Part shown: piece by piece, positions 6,377 to 6,876 of the stretch | Position numbering within the stretch: position 1 is the first letter of the stretch | Layout of the letters: the number at the start of each line of letters is the position of its first letter | Source of the DNA: Bacillota bacterium | GTDB taxonomy: Bacteria > Bacillota > Clostridia > Oscillospirales > Ruminococcaceae | DNA: 6,876 nucleotides | Assembly (NCBI GenBank): GCA_029550985.1 | Contig: JAKPGH010000123.1 | Span: 1 to 6,876, forward strand | Direction: 5' to 3' | Notes under the pieces: generated by a model | Told to the model about the DNA's origin: nothing | What the model saw: the letters and a program-made list of their open reading frames with translations, nothing else | The model's database searches: none | Program-made: the position numbers and the translations under genes

Positions 6377-6400
6377 AGTTGCGCCCAAAGGATGCTGCGA

Positions 6401-6865
6401 TTACTTCAGCAGGTCCTCTACTTTCTTTTGGGCGTCGGGATCGTCGGTGAGAACCAGAACGGCTACGTTGCCCTTGGTGACCCGAACGGGATTGTTGATT
6501 TTGGTCAGCTCCATGGGCTGATAGTTTTCAAAGGAAGTTTTCAAGTTGTCCAGCCGCTGGTCCAGAATGGCTTCCAGTTGAGCCGCGTCGTCGGCGCTTT
6601 TCGCCTTGAGCACGGCAATCTCTTCGGCGGGAACCACGTCCCCGTTGATATAAATGGCGTATTCGGTGACGGCGTCGTTCAAGAAGTACCAGTTTTCCAC
6701 CGCTTCGGGGGCGATGGGCACCAAATCAGCCTCAAAGTCCACCTGCTCCAGAATGTCCTCGGCCAGCTCGGCGGGGCTTACGTCCAGAGTTTTATTCTCC
6801 TTGCCGCCGCAGCCGGCAGCCACAAACACCAACAACATCAAAAGAGACAGCACTTTTACTTTCAT
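6401..6865 (-). CDS. DUF4358-like lipoprotein
   Basis: A 154-residue predicted lipoprotein. The signal peptide is MKVK plus a hydrophobic core ending VAAGC, with the lipid-bearing Cys19 followed by GGKEN. The mature part resembles the DUF4358 family as I remember it: an amphipathic segment SPAELAEDILEQVDFE (30-45), a strand-turn-helix with PAEEIAVLKAK (79-89), an acidic helix up to SFENYQPMEL (111-120), and VTKGNVAVLVLTDDPD (129-144). The family is of unknown function; it is common in Clostridia and is exported and anchored on the outer membrane leaflet face of the cell. A Shine-Dalgarno AAGGA lies 6 bases before the ATG. The small membrane protein gene follows after 36 bases. Anything farther upstream is outside the window. 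The family call is from motif memory and not from a search. Confidence 0.8.
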   Translation of the reverse strand: MKVKVLSLLMLLVFVAAGCGGKENKTLDVSPAELAEDILEQVDFEADLVPIAPEAVENWYFLNDAVTEYAIYINGDVVPAEEIAVLKAKSADDAAQLEAILDQRLDNLKTSFENYQPMELTKINNPVRVTKGNVAVLVLTDDPDAQKKVEDLLK

Positions 6866-6871
6866 GAGAAA

Positions 6872-6876
6872 TCCTT
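6872..6876 (-). promoter_or_regulatory. Ribosome-binding site of the DUF4358-like gene
   Basis: AAGGA on the minus strand at 6-base spacing from the ATG at 6865. It touches the window edge, so the site may extend further. Confidence 0.65.

Overview
The window looks like chromosomal DNA from a GC-rich Firmicute of the class Clostridia, probably near the Oscillospiraceae/Ruminococcaceae. The evidence is strong Shine-Dalgarno sites, an OpuC-type osmolyte transporter, a MutS2 with a Smr domain next to RecO, and a DUF4358-type lipoprotein, a family I associate with gut Clostridia. Gene content is consistent throughout. I see no mobile element, tRNA, rRNA, CRISPR array or phage gene.

Left part (1-2438, plus strand): the end of an ABC-transporter operon for quaternary-amine compatible solutes (glycine betaine, carnitine or choline). 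In order it holds the C-terminal CBS-domain end of the ATPase (opuCA-like, cut by the window edge), two paralogous membrane subunits (opuCB-like and opuCD-like) and a substrate-binding lipoprotein (opuCC-like). The first three genes overlap by 8-11 bases, and the last follows after 45 bases with its own strong ribosome-binding site. The lipoprotein would capture solute outside the cell, the two permeases would form the channel, and the ATPase with its CBS domain and acidic tail would drive and gate import. The operon promoter lies outside the window.

Middle (2439-2706): a non-coding stretch between convergent operons. It holds a weak GC hairpin just after opuCC and a strong 13-bp hairpin with T-runs on both strands, which can stop transcription from both sides.

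Right part (2707-6876, minus strand, read right to left): a DUF4358-like lipoprotein, a small four-helix membrane protein of unknown function, a hairpin terminator or attenuator, then recO and mutS2 overlapping by 20 bases. RecO acts in recombinational repair. MutS2 is a Smr-domain ATPase linked to recombination control and ribosome quality control. The lipoprotein and membrane protein are probably one transcription unit of unknown role.

Most of the window is ordinary housekeeping and osmoprotection DNA. The points most worth a second look are the duplicated 9-base unit that encodes an acidic tail in one frame and start codons in another, the cysteine-rich substrate-binding protein, the terminator directly before recO, and the unexplained envelope gene pair.
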